From contig MU119312.1 in assembly GCA_014904845.1 (NCBI GenBank), positions 108,045 to 172,044 of the forward strand: a stretch of 64,000 bases of DNA, written 5' to 3'. This stretch comes from Acephala macrosclerotiorum. Lineage: Eukaryota; Ascomycota; Leotiomycetes; Helotiales; Mollisiaceae. Made by a program: the position numbers and the translations under genes. Below the pieces are notes generated by a model. It had not been told where the DNA came from. It was given only the letters and a program-made list of their open reading frames with translations, and ran no database searches. Shown piece after piece: positions 1 through 11,428 of this stretch (the stretch's first letter is position 1; every line of letters starts with the position of its first letter).

Positions 1-200
1 AGGTGTAGATCTTGCCGGCTTCCCTCATCCACATTGTTCTATCAACTAGAGGCTGTTCACCTTGGCATTATTCTGGATTATTGTGGCTAAGTACGCTTCC
101 AGGAAGCGGTCTCTCTGGCGAGCTACACGCTCTGCCCGGCGTTAGGGGGGATTCTTACCACCTCTGTTCGTCCAGACAGGACGGGGAGATTGAAAACGAT
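1..200. repeat. Diverged copy of a repeat also present, inverted, near 21.1 kb
   Basis: The stretch around 95-155 (aagcggtctctctggcgagc...) matches the reverse complement of about 21120-21200. Over roughly 45 bases almost all differences are C/T or G/A transitions, as expected of RIP. Neither copy gives a recognisable protein. One shared reading starts EAVS.ASY.L, but the other frames are equally open, so no function is proposed. The repeat may mark the edge of an inactivated element. Confidence 0.5.
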
Positions 201-202
201 TG

Positions 203-1242
203 ACCACCATCAACGCCATGAACAATATCGAGTTCGATGGCCGTACCATTCGTGTTGACAAGGCTAGGGATTTGGCTCTCTGGATCTCGTACGAAGGAAA
301 GACACGACACTGTGTATGGGAACTCCGAGGGTCGAAACATGGGCTATGTCCATCTCAAGGACAAATCAGCTAGAGATAATCACCAGCGAGCATTCGAGAA
401 CGCATAACCTGACTCTCACCCTCCCAGGAGGATATGAGGAGGATACCGGTCACCGGTCACGTCCTGAGACGGCTACCAGTTCAGGCTTACCCCCGAGTGT
501 CTAGGGTGTAATGTTGACTATGGTAAGCCTTCACTCTTCCTATTTGCTATGCTCAAATAGTAACCTGAGATAGGCTGTGGTGACCGTGGTGGATATGGCG
601 GCCAACAAGGTGGTGCCTTTTGCTTGGGCTCTTTGCGATGATATCCTACGGAGACCTCTCAGGTTCCAGGCCTCTTCTTCACCCATCGATCGATCATCCT
701 CTGTCTTTGCCTTCGCCCCAAGTCGTTTCCATTGCTCAATACAACCGACTGATTTATCTTGCTGGCTATTGAGTGAGTTCTTCTTCCTTGGCAAGCTTCT
801 AACTTCCATATTCCTCTTTACTGTCTTCTAAACTGACCAGAGATAAGCTACTCCGCAGATGGTGGTGGAGACCAGAACCCATCGAGATGTACAATATGCA
901 ATCCGCAGACGCATCTTTTCGGGTACCGTCGACATTACTATTGACCGCCAAACACCCGCAGAGTTGGCAATAACAGTGAGCTTCAACAGGGCATGCTGGT
1001 GGTGGTGAGTGATCCTTTTTTGGGAACCTGACTGCTCGCACACTGTGTCTGCCATTCAACAGTACTTACCAAAGACAGGTTCCTTCGCACACTGGCAAAA
1101 GTACGGCGATAGACAGTGGACACACGAGTATGATACACGTAATGCTTAGGGCACCGCTGCGTGCCAGCACGGTGACTCCACACCCGGAGATGGTGGCGGA
1201 TATGGCGGCGGTGATCAACAACAGGGCCGCGGCCGTTGGTAG
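203..1242 (+). pseudogene. 3' remnant of a glycine-rich RRM RNA-binding protein gene
   Basis: Three collinear plus-strand pieces remain. Positions 203-270 encode the end of an RRM (INAMNNIEFDGRTIRVDKA, containing the last beta strands). Positions 579-614 encode a Gly-rich piece (GDRGGYGGQQGG). Positions 1186-1242 encode a Gly-rich C-terminus ending GRGRW and then TAG. This is the order in small fungal glycine-rich RNA-binding proteins, which have one RRM and then RGG/GYGG repeats and bind RNA during stress. The 300 to 570 bases between the pieces contain stops and no coding continuity, so the gene is broken by insertion or decay. The start of the RRM is absent here; related pieces lie at 15.2-16.4 kb. 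Confidence 0.6.
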
Positions 1243-1697
1243 TTCGACATGGTTCGACATCCTCTCTGACCTTGCAAGCACGTTCGATGACACTATAAGA
1301 GGAGATGAAAACTCAACATGGGTGCTGAGTGCTCGCGTGGTCAGACTTTGGAGTATCATGTTGTTTCGTGAGATTGCTGTATATTTTGGTGTACTCGCAA
1401 ACAACTTGACTCGTCGAAAGCGCTTTACAGGACAAGGAATTCCCGCGGGTCGAGGCGAAGGCTGGATGAGAAGGAGTTTGTTAGAAGTGCTTTCTATCTT
1501 CAGTGTAGATTAACGTGAAGGGCAATGCTTCATAGTTCTTCTTCACCAATGCATAGCGTGACTTGCTCCTCGGAAATTTGTAGACCGGTATGAACTTTGA
1601 AGTCACAGGCGATTATCAAATATTTCGGAAATGTGTGGACTTGACAAGACTGTATTCATGCCTATTTCCTATTGCTATATACAAAAAAACATAGATT

Positions 1698-2860
1698 CCT
1701 AATCCCCGGGCTGCTTGGAAGCAGCACTAGAGCCAGGATGATTGGTGTTGCCCGTTGAGCTCTCTTCATCTGCGGACTCTGCTCGTGTGTGCCCACCCTA
1801 CCCGAAGACCAAACTCTGAATGTTAGTGATGCCTGAGTACCATCTCTATTTGGCCCTGCGGTGTTACAGGCATTTTGCTACTTGCCGCACTCCTCTCCTC
1901 CCTCTCCCTTCCTTCTCTCAAGCTGCTGAAAAACCGGAGCAGAAATGGTAGGATTGGTGTTGCCCGTCGAGCCATCGGTTTGGCCTTGCGGTGTTGCAGG
2001 CATTTTGCTGCTTGCCGCAATCTCGTTCCACCTCCTCCATCCACACTCCTCTGCAAGATCAATACGCTTGTCTCAAAGATTAAGCCATTCATGTCTAAGT
2101 ATAAGCAACCTATACCGCGAAACTAGGTGCGCCTGGCTGAGCCCAAAATGTAGAGCGCTTAAGCGCAGTACCCATACTCTCCCGCGCGGGTAGAGACGAT
2201 GCCCGGGCGAGTAGGCAGGCGTGGGGGTTTGTGACGAAGCCTTGGGAGTGATCCCGGGTTGGGAGTGATCTTGGGTGGAACGGGCTTGTTTGAGGACATG
2301 GGATGCCCTTGGTAAGATCTTACCAAGGCGCACTCCAAGAGCATCAATTTCGCGATCTGTGCCAGGTTCAGCGGATGGTTAGCAGTGGCAGCGAAGGATC
2401 CGCGACGCGGCCAAACCCCCAGACTCCTTACCTCTTCTTCGCCTAGCTTGTCATACTCCTTCTTCTCTCTCGACTTGCTTTTGCTTGCGCTCGCGCCGCG
2501 CCGTGTTTGGGAGGGGTAAGGAGTTTGGAAGGATGACGACGAGAAGAATTATCATGAGTTTGAAAGTTTCTTCTCATCACCACCATTTCAAGCTCCACGT
2601 CCCTATTATGCTGCGTTTGAATAGGTGGGTTTTCAATTTGAGATTTAGGATGTTATCAGAAAAGGTCGCAGCGGTGATGTAAGGGGGGACTTACGAAGTA
2701 TGCGATCGAGATCGCTGAACGAGGTTGAGTAGTTCACTGAGAGGTGGTCGAGGTCACCACATGTGGTATTTCTGTTGTGGCAAAGAGCTGCGAAAAGATT
2801 TTAGGGTTTGTTTTGGTGGTGGAGAACGTGAATTTGGCAGCCACTTCGAATTTGACATGA
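1698..2860 (-). pseudogene. Unrecognised minus-strand multi-exon relic with an internal duplication
   Basis: Reading right to left, the exon-like piece near 2440-2520 encodes a basic Lys/Arg/Ser-rich stretch ending EYDKLGEEE before a GTAAGG donor. A good branch point (TGCTAACC) and a CACAG acceptor precede IAKLMLLECAL, which is followed by another GTAAG. Further on lie two diverged copies of a unit translating as AASSKMPATPQGQT..., then a C-terminal reading ending SSAASKQPGD and a stop at about 1698. A possible 5' leader intron lies near 2700. I cannot join all pieces in one phase and do not recognise the protein. It is probably decayed, though a live gene with unusual exons is possible. Confidence 0.3.
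1845..2022. repeat. Diverged tandem duplication, offset about 129 bp
   Basis: Bases 1850-1893 and 1979-2022 align (ggccctgcggtgttacaggc versus ggccttgcggtgttgcaggc). The differences are mainly transitions. The repeat lies inside the minus-strand relic and duplicates its MPATPQGQ-like segment. Confidence 0.6.
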
Positions 2861-3361
2861 ACACTTGAGCGGTACGAGTTTCAGGAACGCGCTAGGTCAA
2901 AAAAGTGGTTGGTAATAGTATGTTAGGACTATGGAGCTCCTTCGAATATCGGAAGGAGGCTGGGTCACTCAAAAACGAATTTGGGGGTCAATGTTCTTGA
3001 GCTGGTGAAATTCTCGCTAAAGCCCCTGATATTCATTCGGAGTCGGTCCGCAGCACGTGCTCCGCACTTCAATTGATTGTCCAATGAAACTGGAAACATT
3101 ATGAGGCTAATAAGCGCATATATCTTCCTTCTCATTCTACGACTGCTGGTAGCTCGGATTCGCGATGTAGACGTCTGTCGGGCGTAACCCAGGCAGTGCA
3201 AGCCACATCCAATCAGAAGTAGTTCAGGCAAGCCATCGGGGCTGTGCATCTTCATCCTCATTTAAACACTTTACATGCTCATGTAAAGTCTTGTTTAATC
3301 CTCGAATACTTTACAAATGCTCTTTCTGCCGAGTTGAGAGATTCGCTCTTGCCTCTTCAGC
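2700..3361. other. Gene-poor stretch upstream of the Helo-like/LRR gene
   Basis: No supported coding sequence was found. The part next to 3361 is the presumed promoter and leader of the Helo-like/LRR gene. No clear TATA or CCAAT element stands out. Confidence 0.4.
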
Positions 3362-5188
3362 ATGGCAGAACTAGCCGCTATTGCCACGATCGTGGGCATT
3401 GCAGCAAGCGGCGCCAAGATCTCAATGCACCTTTATGCCCTCGGATCAACTATTGGATCAGCAAAAGGCGATGCTACGAAAGTCGCCGTGAACATTGCGA
3501 CATTTTGTTCTGTTCTTCAGCAATTGGCATCGACTCTCGAGAAAGCTCGTTCTGCACGATTCTCCATCAGCGCGATAGCCACGACGCAAGAGATTCTTGA
3601 TCGATGCCAGGAATTATTTGGTGAGATTGAGGATGTTGTTGACAAGCTTAGAAGTCCGCAGAAAGGAGGGCAAGATCCGAAACAGACCTCGATAGGGAAT
3701 GTGGCACGTGTCAAGTGGGTGTTTAAGAGGTTGAAGATGAAGAAGATACGAGCTGAGCTTGAGTCAATGAAGCTCACGCTTAGCCTCATGTTGACGACTC
3801 TGAATTTTGCAGATAGGATCGCAAAGAGAAGGTCGGCAATCAAGCTCTCACTTCGCAATAGAGAAGTGTCATGCTCATTTTTATTACGCAGGGAGTCTGG
3901 AATTCCTTCATTCCAAGCAGCTCGCGATGAAGACGAGGAAATCGAATCAGTTGCAGCGAGTTTACTAGTTGCACAACAGTGTGTAGAAGACGAACTTGAA
4001 GATTTGGAGGCGTTGGAGGAGGAAACAGAGGACGAGGGAATAGCCAGAGAGAAAGGGGTGGCGCTGCATCTTTCTCAAAGCGAAGATTACTTCCATCGGG
4101 GATCAAATCAACGGCAGTCCTTCAGAGGTTCAATGGCGATGGTGGATTCATCTACCTCTGGGCTTGATTTTTTGAACCGACCCAAAACTTGGACAGAAGG
4201 GCAAACTGCTAGCGACACTCGCCAACTCTTCATCAATCTTCTGAAGAGATGGGCCAATTGTGAGGCTCAATTACCCGTTCGACAGCCTCTTCTGGCGCAA
4301 GTATCAAAGGAGGACGAACCATCCTTAGTAAGTCCTTCGACAAGTGTGCCCGGCCTTGTACAGGAATTTAGGCATTCGATTCAGAAATCTTCAATCGAGA
4401 CTTATATCAAGGTAGAGATAAAGGCTTTTGAAGATAATGATGACGAAGAAAAGCGGCACGGGCTTGATCTGTGTAATCGATCGCTCAACGTCGTCCCTCA
4501 AGAAGTCTTCGACGTTGGAAGTGAGGTCTCAAGGTCAGTAAGACATCTAGCGCTCTCTACTCCCACCAGAAAACCCTTCAATGACTCCTTGAACCAGGCT
4601 AGCACTCGCGCACAACCAATTGAGAACATTTACCGTTCCAATTAAGACCTTCACAAAACTTCGATATCTGAACTTGAGTCACAACAAATTGGGAATGCTG
4701 CATAGCAGCGTAAGTAAGCATGCTCTTGAGTGCAAAAGATATGATGCTAAAGCTTATACAAAAGATTACCGACATCAGGACTCTTGAACATCTGGACCTG
4801 TCCAGAAATCGGCTAGAAAGTCTTCCAGATTCGTTGGCCAATTTGAAACAGCTGAAGGTTCGTGCATTATGCTCGTATATCATGGGCCAATGAAACTCTA
4901 AGACTGACTTGCAATTTCAAGATCATATCATTAAGAAAGAACAACTTATTGAAACGACCTTTCGTATTGTGCGATTTGAAGGAGATCGAAATTATCTTGA
5001 TTTCCGGAAACCCCTTCCTCCAGCTATGGTCGTACAAGAAATTTGAAGCTCTTGATCGAATAAGCTACGGTGGAGCAGATAGCCTTCGGGAAGTTGTTTT
5101 GATGAACGAATTCCTTCAGAGACTGTGGGAGGATAAAATGGTGGAAGAACTTCGAGTTGCGATAAAGAATCACCACAGTCAAATCTAA
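3362..5188 (+). CDS. Helo-like N-terminal domain protein with C-terminal leucine-rich repeats
   Basis: Four exons join cleanly: 3362-4533, 4625-4709, 4765-4857 and 4922-5188 (538 aa). All introns are GT-AG, and branch-like motifs are visible in the last two (GCTAA, TGACTT). Residues 1 to about 180 (AELAAIATIVGIAASGAKIS onwards) resemble the fungal NLR-type N-terminal domain (PF17111), the family of HET-S/HeLo-like membrane-acting or signalling domains. The middle is acidic and probably disordered. From about residue 375 come leucine-rich repeats: LRYLNLSHNKL, LEHLDLSRNRLESLPDSL and the ISLRKNN block. There is no NACHT or NB-ARC P-loop. A role in non-self recognition or signalling is inferred only. 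A single-exon model would stop at 4645 and lose the repeats. Confidence 0.8.
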
Positions 5189-5370
5189 ATTTCGCTAGGC
5201 AGGATCTCCTAGGGTTCAACAGGTGCGACTGAGAAATTCCTTGAACGCCAACTAGAAGATAATTATCCTTAACTATATTGGGGTATACGCTCTTTTCATT
5301 ATATGACGCTCATGTAAGTACTTCATCCTGCATAAATGTCGGTGATGGGGTCAACACTCTCCCCTCATTC

Positions 5371-7382
5371 CTATCCCATATCCTTTTTGATCAAGTTGGC
5401 AACATTTTCACCTGCAGCCCAGCCTAATGCATTGTCAGCGTCCATTATCAGCATTCAAGAAGCAAAAAGGAGAACTTACTCAAATCAACACTCCACCCCA
5501 CACTCTCCACAACACTTGTGCTCCAAACCCGCTCCATACCCTCAACCTTGAACTTTCCCAACCCTTCACTCCTAGGAAACAACAACGGGTACGCATCATC
5601 CACCTTCTGAGCCATAACTCTCATCACTCCCTCTCCCCAGATATCTTTGATCAACTCCTCAGAGACTGGAGTCGAGGAAAGCATTTTGTAGAGCTTGAAG
5701 ACTGATTTGGTGGTGAAGGATGAGGAGGAGGGGTCAATATCGGGGCCGAAAATATCTTTGATATAGCTGATCTCATGCATGCCTTTCATCTCTGTCATAA
5801 GATATGAGTCCGGAATCGGGAGGATCTGGGAGGGGAGGCCGTCGGTCTTTGAGATCTTGAAATGTGAAGCTTGAAGGGGGGTGCTGGAGAGGATGAATGT
5901 TTGCCAGATGGGGCGGTAGTGTGCTTTCTCGAGCGGCGTGAAGGGGGCGGTGAGAATCACTTTGTCGAAGATTTCGGAATGTCCGTTGTTAAAGGATAGG
6001 TTCCAGACTGGGCCTTTCTTTCCAGGGACACGTTTTTGCTTCATGCTCTCCAACGTCGTTCCCAACCTCACTTCTGCACCACTCTTGGCAAGCAACTGCT
6101 CAAACACATCTTCCATCTTGATCCCATTCGTCGCACGATTAGAACTTATCTCTTCCCTACTCAGAGCCAGACTCAAAGCTAAAGCCGAGATCTCCTCAGT
6201 TCCCTGATCCAACTGCCTCCTCACCTGAGATTCCACCACCTCATCCCTATATCCATCACCAACACCAGCATCTTTTAACTTATCCCTCGCTCCCATCTCG
6301 ACACTCTCCTTCAGGCCCGCTCTCTTGACCCAATCCTCAACCCCATCAAACGTCTCCGTCTCAACAAGGCGAAGCATATCGGTGAACCTCTTAACATCGT
6401 CCGTAGGCAGGGAATGTGCGGACAGGAAAGAGGTGCGGTATTTCAAGACTAACTTTCCCCATTGTAGCCAGGACATTTTCGAATAGGGACGAGTGGTTCG
6501 GATTGTGATTGAGTTGCCGTCGTAGAACCCTACTTCTGAGACTTTCTCGCTCATCTCCTCCACATTCTCCGCTTTAGTGGCAGTCTCGGGGGAGAAGGAT
6601 AGTCCAAGAATGGCCTCTGCACGGCGTCGAATGAGAGATGAGGGCTGGGAGAAGAGAGAAGATGAAGCAACATCTTCAATCCCAACTCTCTGCCCATTCC
6701 ACACCTCTTTGCCCTCCCCAAGCTCCAGCCCAGAATTCAGGCTCATTCGTCCCCCAACACTGCTACTTTTTTCAAACACCACAACCTCAACCTCCTTCCT
6801 CTCTTTCCCCTTCCCATCAATCATCACCGGAAACAATTCACTCAACCTCAGCGCTGCACCAACACCCCCAGGCCCCGCACCAATAACCGCCACCCTAACC
6901 ATCTCCTCCTTTTCCGGCGGTAAAACAAGTCCAGGGGGGTTGAAATCTAAGAATAAGATATAATTCCGAAAGAGGATCGTGATGATAGTGAGGAAAAGCA
7001 GTGTGAGGAGGATATGTCGACAGATACGGTGAGAGAGGGTGTTGCTTGTGTCTCGACGGAGGGTGGGACGGTACATCCATCGAGGATGGGTGAAGTATTT
7101 TCGTGCTTGGAGTTCTGAACCTACGTGTGGATCTCCGCGTTGTTGATAGGAGTGGTTGTCTGGGTGTTGGATGAAGGAGGGCTTGGGAGGTGGAGGAGGA
7201 GGATAGGTGTAGGGAGAGTGAGTGTAGGTTGGTAAAGCTGGATTTGGGATTCGGTTTGGATTTGAGGAGAGGAGGGGTGTACGTTCTTGTGCTACCGCCG
7301 CTCTTCTCTCAGCCTCGTTACGGAAAGCTGTATATGGCGGTAGCGGAGGCGGAAGTGGAGGATTGGATTTTGAGGAACGCAT
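5371..7382 (-). CDS. Prenylcysteine oxidase / lyase family flavoprotein
   Basis: Two exons, 7382-5480 and 5423-5371, are joined through a 56-bp GTAAGT...TTAG intron, giving 651 aa. Prenylcysteine oxidases cleave the thioether of prenylcysteine released when prenylated proteins are degraded, using FAD and oxygen. A Pro-rich N-terminus is followed by one membrane segment at about residues 123-145 (ILLTLLFLTIITILF). Then comes the dinucleotide-binding motif VAVIGAGPGGVGAALRL near 165-180 and an acidic beta2 end (VVVFEKSSSVGGRMS). The C-terminus made by splicing, WAAGENVANLI, fits the FAD-contacting tail of this superfamily. The membrane anchor suggests an endomembrane location (inferred). The open frame extends upstream to 7412 but begins with TTG, so the ATG at 7382 is used. 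Confidence 0.85.
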
Positions 7383-7859
7383 CTTGACAGCTTGAATGAA
7401 GATCGCAAGCAACGCTAAACAAAACGCAAAGCAATGAAGGAGAGAAACTGGTGGGGTAGAGAGATCGTGAAATAGGCAGACATGAGATGTTGGAGGTCGT
7501 CAGTGGGTGTGGTGCTTGCGCGGCTGTGCCTCGCTTGAATGCACGCCACAATCTCGTGCCCCTCATTCAGCCAATCAAGACTTGATGTCTCACAAAACGA
7601 CATGTTAGACCTCGTCGAGACACATACAGCGCCAAAATATCACTGCAACGACTGTATAGGTGCAGCGCAATAGAAGCGTGAGGCGATTTTGATAGAAGAG
7701 GCTAGCAAGCACACGACGAGCTTGAGGACTTGAGGAAAAGTCAGGGCATTCATTAGGCCATTTAGCGATGCACAATAACGCCATTGCCCACCCACGAGCA
7801 CCCATATCAATGCATTGCTTTTACAATATCTCCTCTCCATCCCCTCTCTCCATCACAAT
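7383..7859. other. Intergenic region between eIF3d and the prenylcysteine oxidase gene
   Basis: About 480 bp hold the 3' flank of the eIF3d gene and the promoter of the oxidase gene, both on the minus strand. No further coding sequence is supported. Confidence 0.6.
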
Positions 7860-9764
7860 CTACTCATCCTCCTCCTGCACCTCCTCAATAATCTCCCCCT
7901 CACCATCATCCTCAAAACTACCCGCCGGAACCTCATACAGTCTCAAAATCTGCTTATTTGGATCCTTGACCAGGACGAATTTGCCCTCTTCACGCTTGAG
8001 ACACATGTCAGCGATGGTGCGGACAATACCCCATCCGTTGGAGAGTTGGAGGTTCATTTGTTGGGCGAAGTCGCGGGGTTTCCAGCCAACGACACCGAGG
8101 ATTACGTGCTTGTCGTTGGTTTTGGGGTTTGCGCGGGAGACGAATCTGGTTTTTTCCCGTTAGTATAAGGTGCATAAGTAAAAGGGAAGAGAGGAAGAGA
8201 GGAGGGGAAAGGGACTTACCCAAGCTTCATGACATCAGCGCGAGCCATGATAGATTGAACAGTCCATCGAGCAAGCTTGCAAGAGTTGTTCTTCATCTCG
8301 GTAGCAACGACGGCACCACGTTGGCTGACAAGCTTAGTTCTCCAGTCCAGAGCACCACCGCTTCCTTGAGCCTTGTGATCGAATTCGTTTAGGGCCTTGA
8401 CGGTCAAGAATTGATCTTCTCCGCTGATGGCGTTCTTTTGGACGGCATCGATCTCAGTTCGGACAATCAAGTGCACTGGCTCTTCGTCGTTGAGCGAGAG
8501 GTCGAATCTTCGGTATTTGTATGCCTTAGATGCTGGTGGTTCGGTCTCTTCTGCTGGGTTGTAGAAGGGGTTCTCGTGAGCCATCTCGACCTTCTGATCG
8601 CTCTCAATCATGACTTGGTTTGCGAAGTTATGGTTGATGTATGTAGCTTCCTCGGCCAAAGCACTCGGTTGGTTGATAGCGTCTTTGCTACCCTCTGAAG
8701 CATCCATTGGCGCATCAGCTGCGTTCTCGTTGACGGTGACCATATCCAAGGTAGCATTATCTCTCTTGTCGAAGAAGAGCTTGTTGCCTTGTCGAACGAT
8801 GACAATGTCCCAAGGGTAGACTGATCTCGGAGAACACATAAGCATCGAGAGAATGCTATCCGTAGCGAAGATCGTCGCCTCGTCCTTCTCTGCCAACTCT
8901 TGAATAACGGGATCTGAGGAGGTCGTGACATTGTACGCCGCCCGATCCACAACATTTAACTTCCGCTCCGCAGTCTTAACAGGCTGCTTATCGAACGAAC
9001 GATCATAGTAGTAAAGGAACCCATAACCATCAATATCCTCTCCGTCATCCGTATCCAAATTCAGCTTCGCCAGACGATTGAAATCAATCTCCTCCAACAT
9101 CTTCCAGTCGGGCTTGATGTTAACGGACGCATCGCGGTTTCGTTGCGGCTTGTCGTAGTCCTTCCAGCCAAATCGTCTTCCGCCCCGCGCACCACCACGA
9201 CCTCCTCTGTTGTCATAGTTGTTATATCCTTGTTGACCCCCTCGTCCACCAACTCGTTGGAATTGTCCTCGTCCGCCCCTGGTATCTGCGCGTCCGCCTC
9301 GTTGGCCCCGTCCTCGAGTGAAGGTTCCACCACGTCCAAAGCGCGTCTTCGTCGAGTCGCGAGTATTGCTGACAACCGAGAAAGAGGACTCATCTTCTGC
9401 GAGCTGGACAGCGAAGAGAGAAGATGTGCCGGCACCGTAGACTTGTTGATCTGTCCATTTGGTCAGTATTTGAGTTGCCCCGCTTTCTGTCTTATTCTCA
9501 AAAACTTGAAATGTAGATATATGGCATTATAGATTGTAGAAATAGCGGACCTCTGAAGTTTCGGTTATACTGCTGTCGCCCACCTCTGCCATCTCGTCCG
9601 TCTTTTCCTTCAGCGGTCCAGTCGGCCATGCGACCTAATTTATCGCCTTTCGAGTATGGGGCATATGGGACGCCATTTAATGTGGTTTCTGTGGACGTAG
9701 GAGGGCCCCAGGAATCCTCTGATGGAAGGGAGGAGATGATATCTGAGAGCGATATGGGCGCCAT
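7860..9764 (-). CDS. Translation initiation factor eIF3 subunit d
   Basis: Exons 9764-9551, 9450-8220 and 8145-7860 join in phase to 576 aa, the usual fungal length. eIF3d is a peripheral eIF3 subunit with an mRNA cap-binding fold that contributes to 43S recruitment and alternative cap-dependent initiation. The N-terminus ([21 protein letters not shown]) and the splice-made block [13 protein letters not shown] are typical. An RGG-rich segment (about residues 105-165) precedes the conserved core, with [17 protein letters not shown] at its start and [15 protein letters not shown] near the end. The tail is acidic ([11 protein letters not shown]). The intron before exon 3 has an ACTAACG branch. 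The gene is intact and is a strong anchor for the window. The ATG at 9764 has no better alternative. Confidence 0.95.
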
Positions 9765-10119
9765 TATTGCGACGAGTTCTGGCGTTGAGTGATGTTGGGT
9801 ATGGGAACGTCTTCAATCGTGACTTTGTAAATATTTCGATGTGGGCGTTTTAGTGGGGTTCACGATTTGCCGACAGGGATCTTTGGCAACGTCACGTGCT
9901 AAATATAGATTTTTCAATTGTTAATTCACGTTGTCATCGTTGATTGCAAAATTGTTTGTCCTTGTTCAAACTTCTGTATTACATCTAAATTATATATGAA
10001 TTAAAGGCCATGATCAATAAATCGTAAATCCTCCCAGCATATGCTCATGCTTTCCAAGTAGCCTCCAAATCCCTTCTCAACTCCATCCAACCAAAAAATT
10101 CATACTACCCAGACCACGC
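9765..10119. promoter_or_regulatory. Promoter region of the eIF3d gene
   Basis: The bZIP gene ends at 10120 and eIF3d starts at 9764, both on the minus strand. The interval is AT-rich in its middle (9900-10020) and includes a CACGTG E-box-like hexamer near 9893. No coding potential was seen. Confidence 0.4.
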
Positions 10120-11428
10120 TCAATATGTCATGCCCAACTCCGGTTTGGTATAAAAGATGCTTTCAAGTGCATCGCGAACCTCAAACTCTTCCAAGACCGC
10201 ACCAAAACTGCGTTCGTCAGCACAAGTATTTGCAACCGGAAAATCAAACATACCCATAGCATCTGATCTTGCCTCCAAGCTCTTGGCAAATCTTCTGAAA
10301 GTCTTCAGGCCGTAGTTCGGAAAAGCGAGGATGGCCAAGAATGATTCCCCAGGCCATCACGGGGGTAATTTCACCATCGAGGTTGAGTCGTTTGCTGAGA
10401 TCAAGTAGATTCGCAAGGTCTGGTTTTGACAAATCCCAAGTCTTTGGAATTGGAGCTGCACCATTCATGCCGTTCGTATATGGTTGATTGTGCCCAAAAG
10501 GAATCTCAGGGTGGTCTTCTACCCACGGGTCTGGAGGGCACGACGCCATGAGAGCATGACCGCAAGGATCGCCTTCTGGTTCACTGGATCTTTCAACGAG
10601 GAATTGCATGTGGTCCATGCATGGTTTTTCTAGCCTATGTGCCGAAAACGAGTTCGTTAGTTATTGTGGGGGCGGCGACATGTACGCTTTCGAAGGATTG
10701 GCGTACGTAAGAACGAAGTCAATGCCTGTCTGATCATAGTCCAACCCTTGTTGAGCTTGTCGCTGAGCCATGCTCTGGCCGTTCATACCAGCATTGGGCG
10801 GCGACGTGCTCGAGTTTGGTGATATCGATTGTGGTGGAGGGCTGTATGTATGAGAGCCTGGCGCGTAGCTTCCTGAGATGCTGCCGCTGGAGGTATACCC
10901 GACACTAGCATTTCGTGCCAATTCATTCACACCACCGGTTCCAGTCCACGGTATGCCGTGCTGAGCCAACAATTGTTTGAGTTGTCGATTTTCTTCAGCA
11001 AGTGTCTCCTTGTCGCGCGACACCATGCTGAAGTTCTCTTTCAATCTCAGGACCTCTTGCTCAAGCGCCTTAATATACAATTCTTTCCGTTCCCGGTGAG
11101 TTCTATCTATCGTCAGAAATGGTACGTCATATGGTTGGGTGTTGCTCACCGTTGAGCTTGTCGATTGAGTTCTTGTCTCCTTGTCAATGCTGGTTTGCTG
11201 TCTGGTTTCGGTCCCCTTCTCTTCGGAGGCTGGCCATCCACTGTGCGACATTTAGCGATTGGTACAGAAGCCAAAGAGGTTGCACGTACCACGAGTGCTC
11301 TTCTTTTCTGTCAGGTTCTTGAGGAAGCCCAAACTCATCGAGAGAGGACTCTTCCCACTGTCCGACTGGCCACTGCCATATCCGCTTGACTTATTCCCAT
11401 ACGGATCGACAGGAGAGGTTGAAGACAT
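10120..11428 (-). CDS. Fungal bZIP transcription factor
   Basis: Five exons (11428-11290, 11240-11150, 11102-10686, 10634-10254, 10207-10120) all agree in phase and give 371 aa. The basic region is assembled across two introns: RRQELNRQAQR then THRERKE, with the N-x7-R core N72...R80. It is followed by a leucine-zipper coiled coil (ALEQEVLRLKENFSMV, EENRQLKQLL) to about residue 125. A Ser/Pro/Gly-rich linker leads to a conserved C-terminal block (DLSKRLNLDGEITPVMAWG, RCYGFGAVLEEFEVRDAL). The NRQAQRTHRERK signature is of the KapC-like fungal type rather than Yap1 NRxAQxxFR. It probably acts as a nuclear dimer binding DNA; the targets are unknown. An internal single-exon ORF covers only part of the protein. 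Confidence 0.9.

Noticed and set aside
1130..1513. 127-codon plus-strand ORF
   Set aside because: Its start is TTG-type or weak and it overlaps, in another frame, the Gly-rich end of the RRM relic; no domain.
7383..7412. Upstream extension of the prenylcysteine oxidase frame
   Set aside because: The first codon is TTG; the first ATG is at 7382 and keeps all domains.
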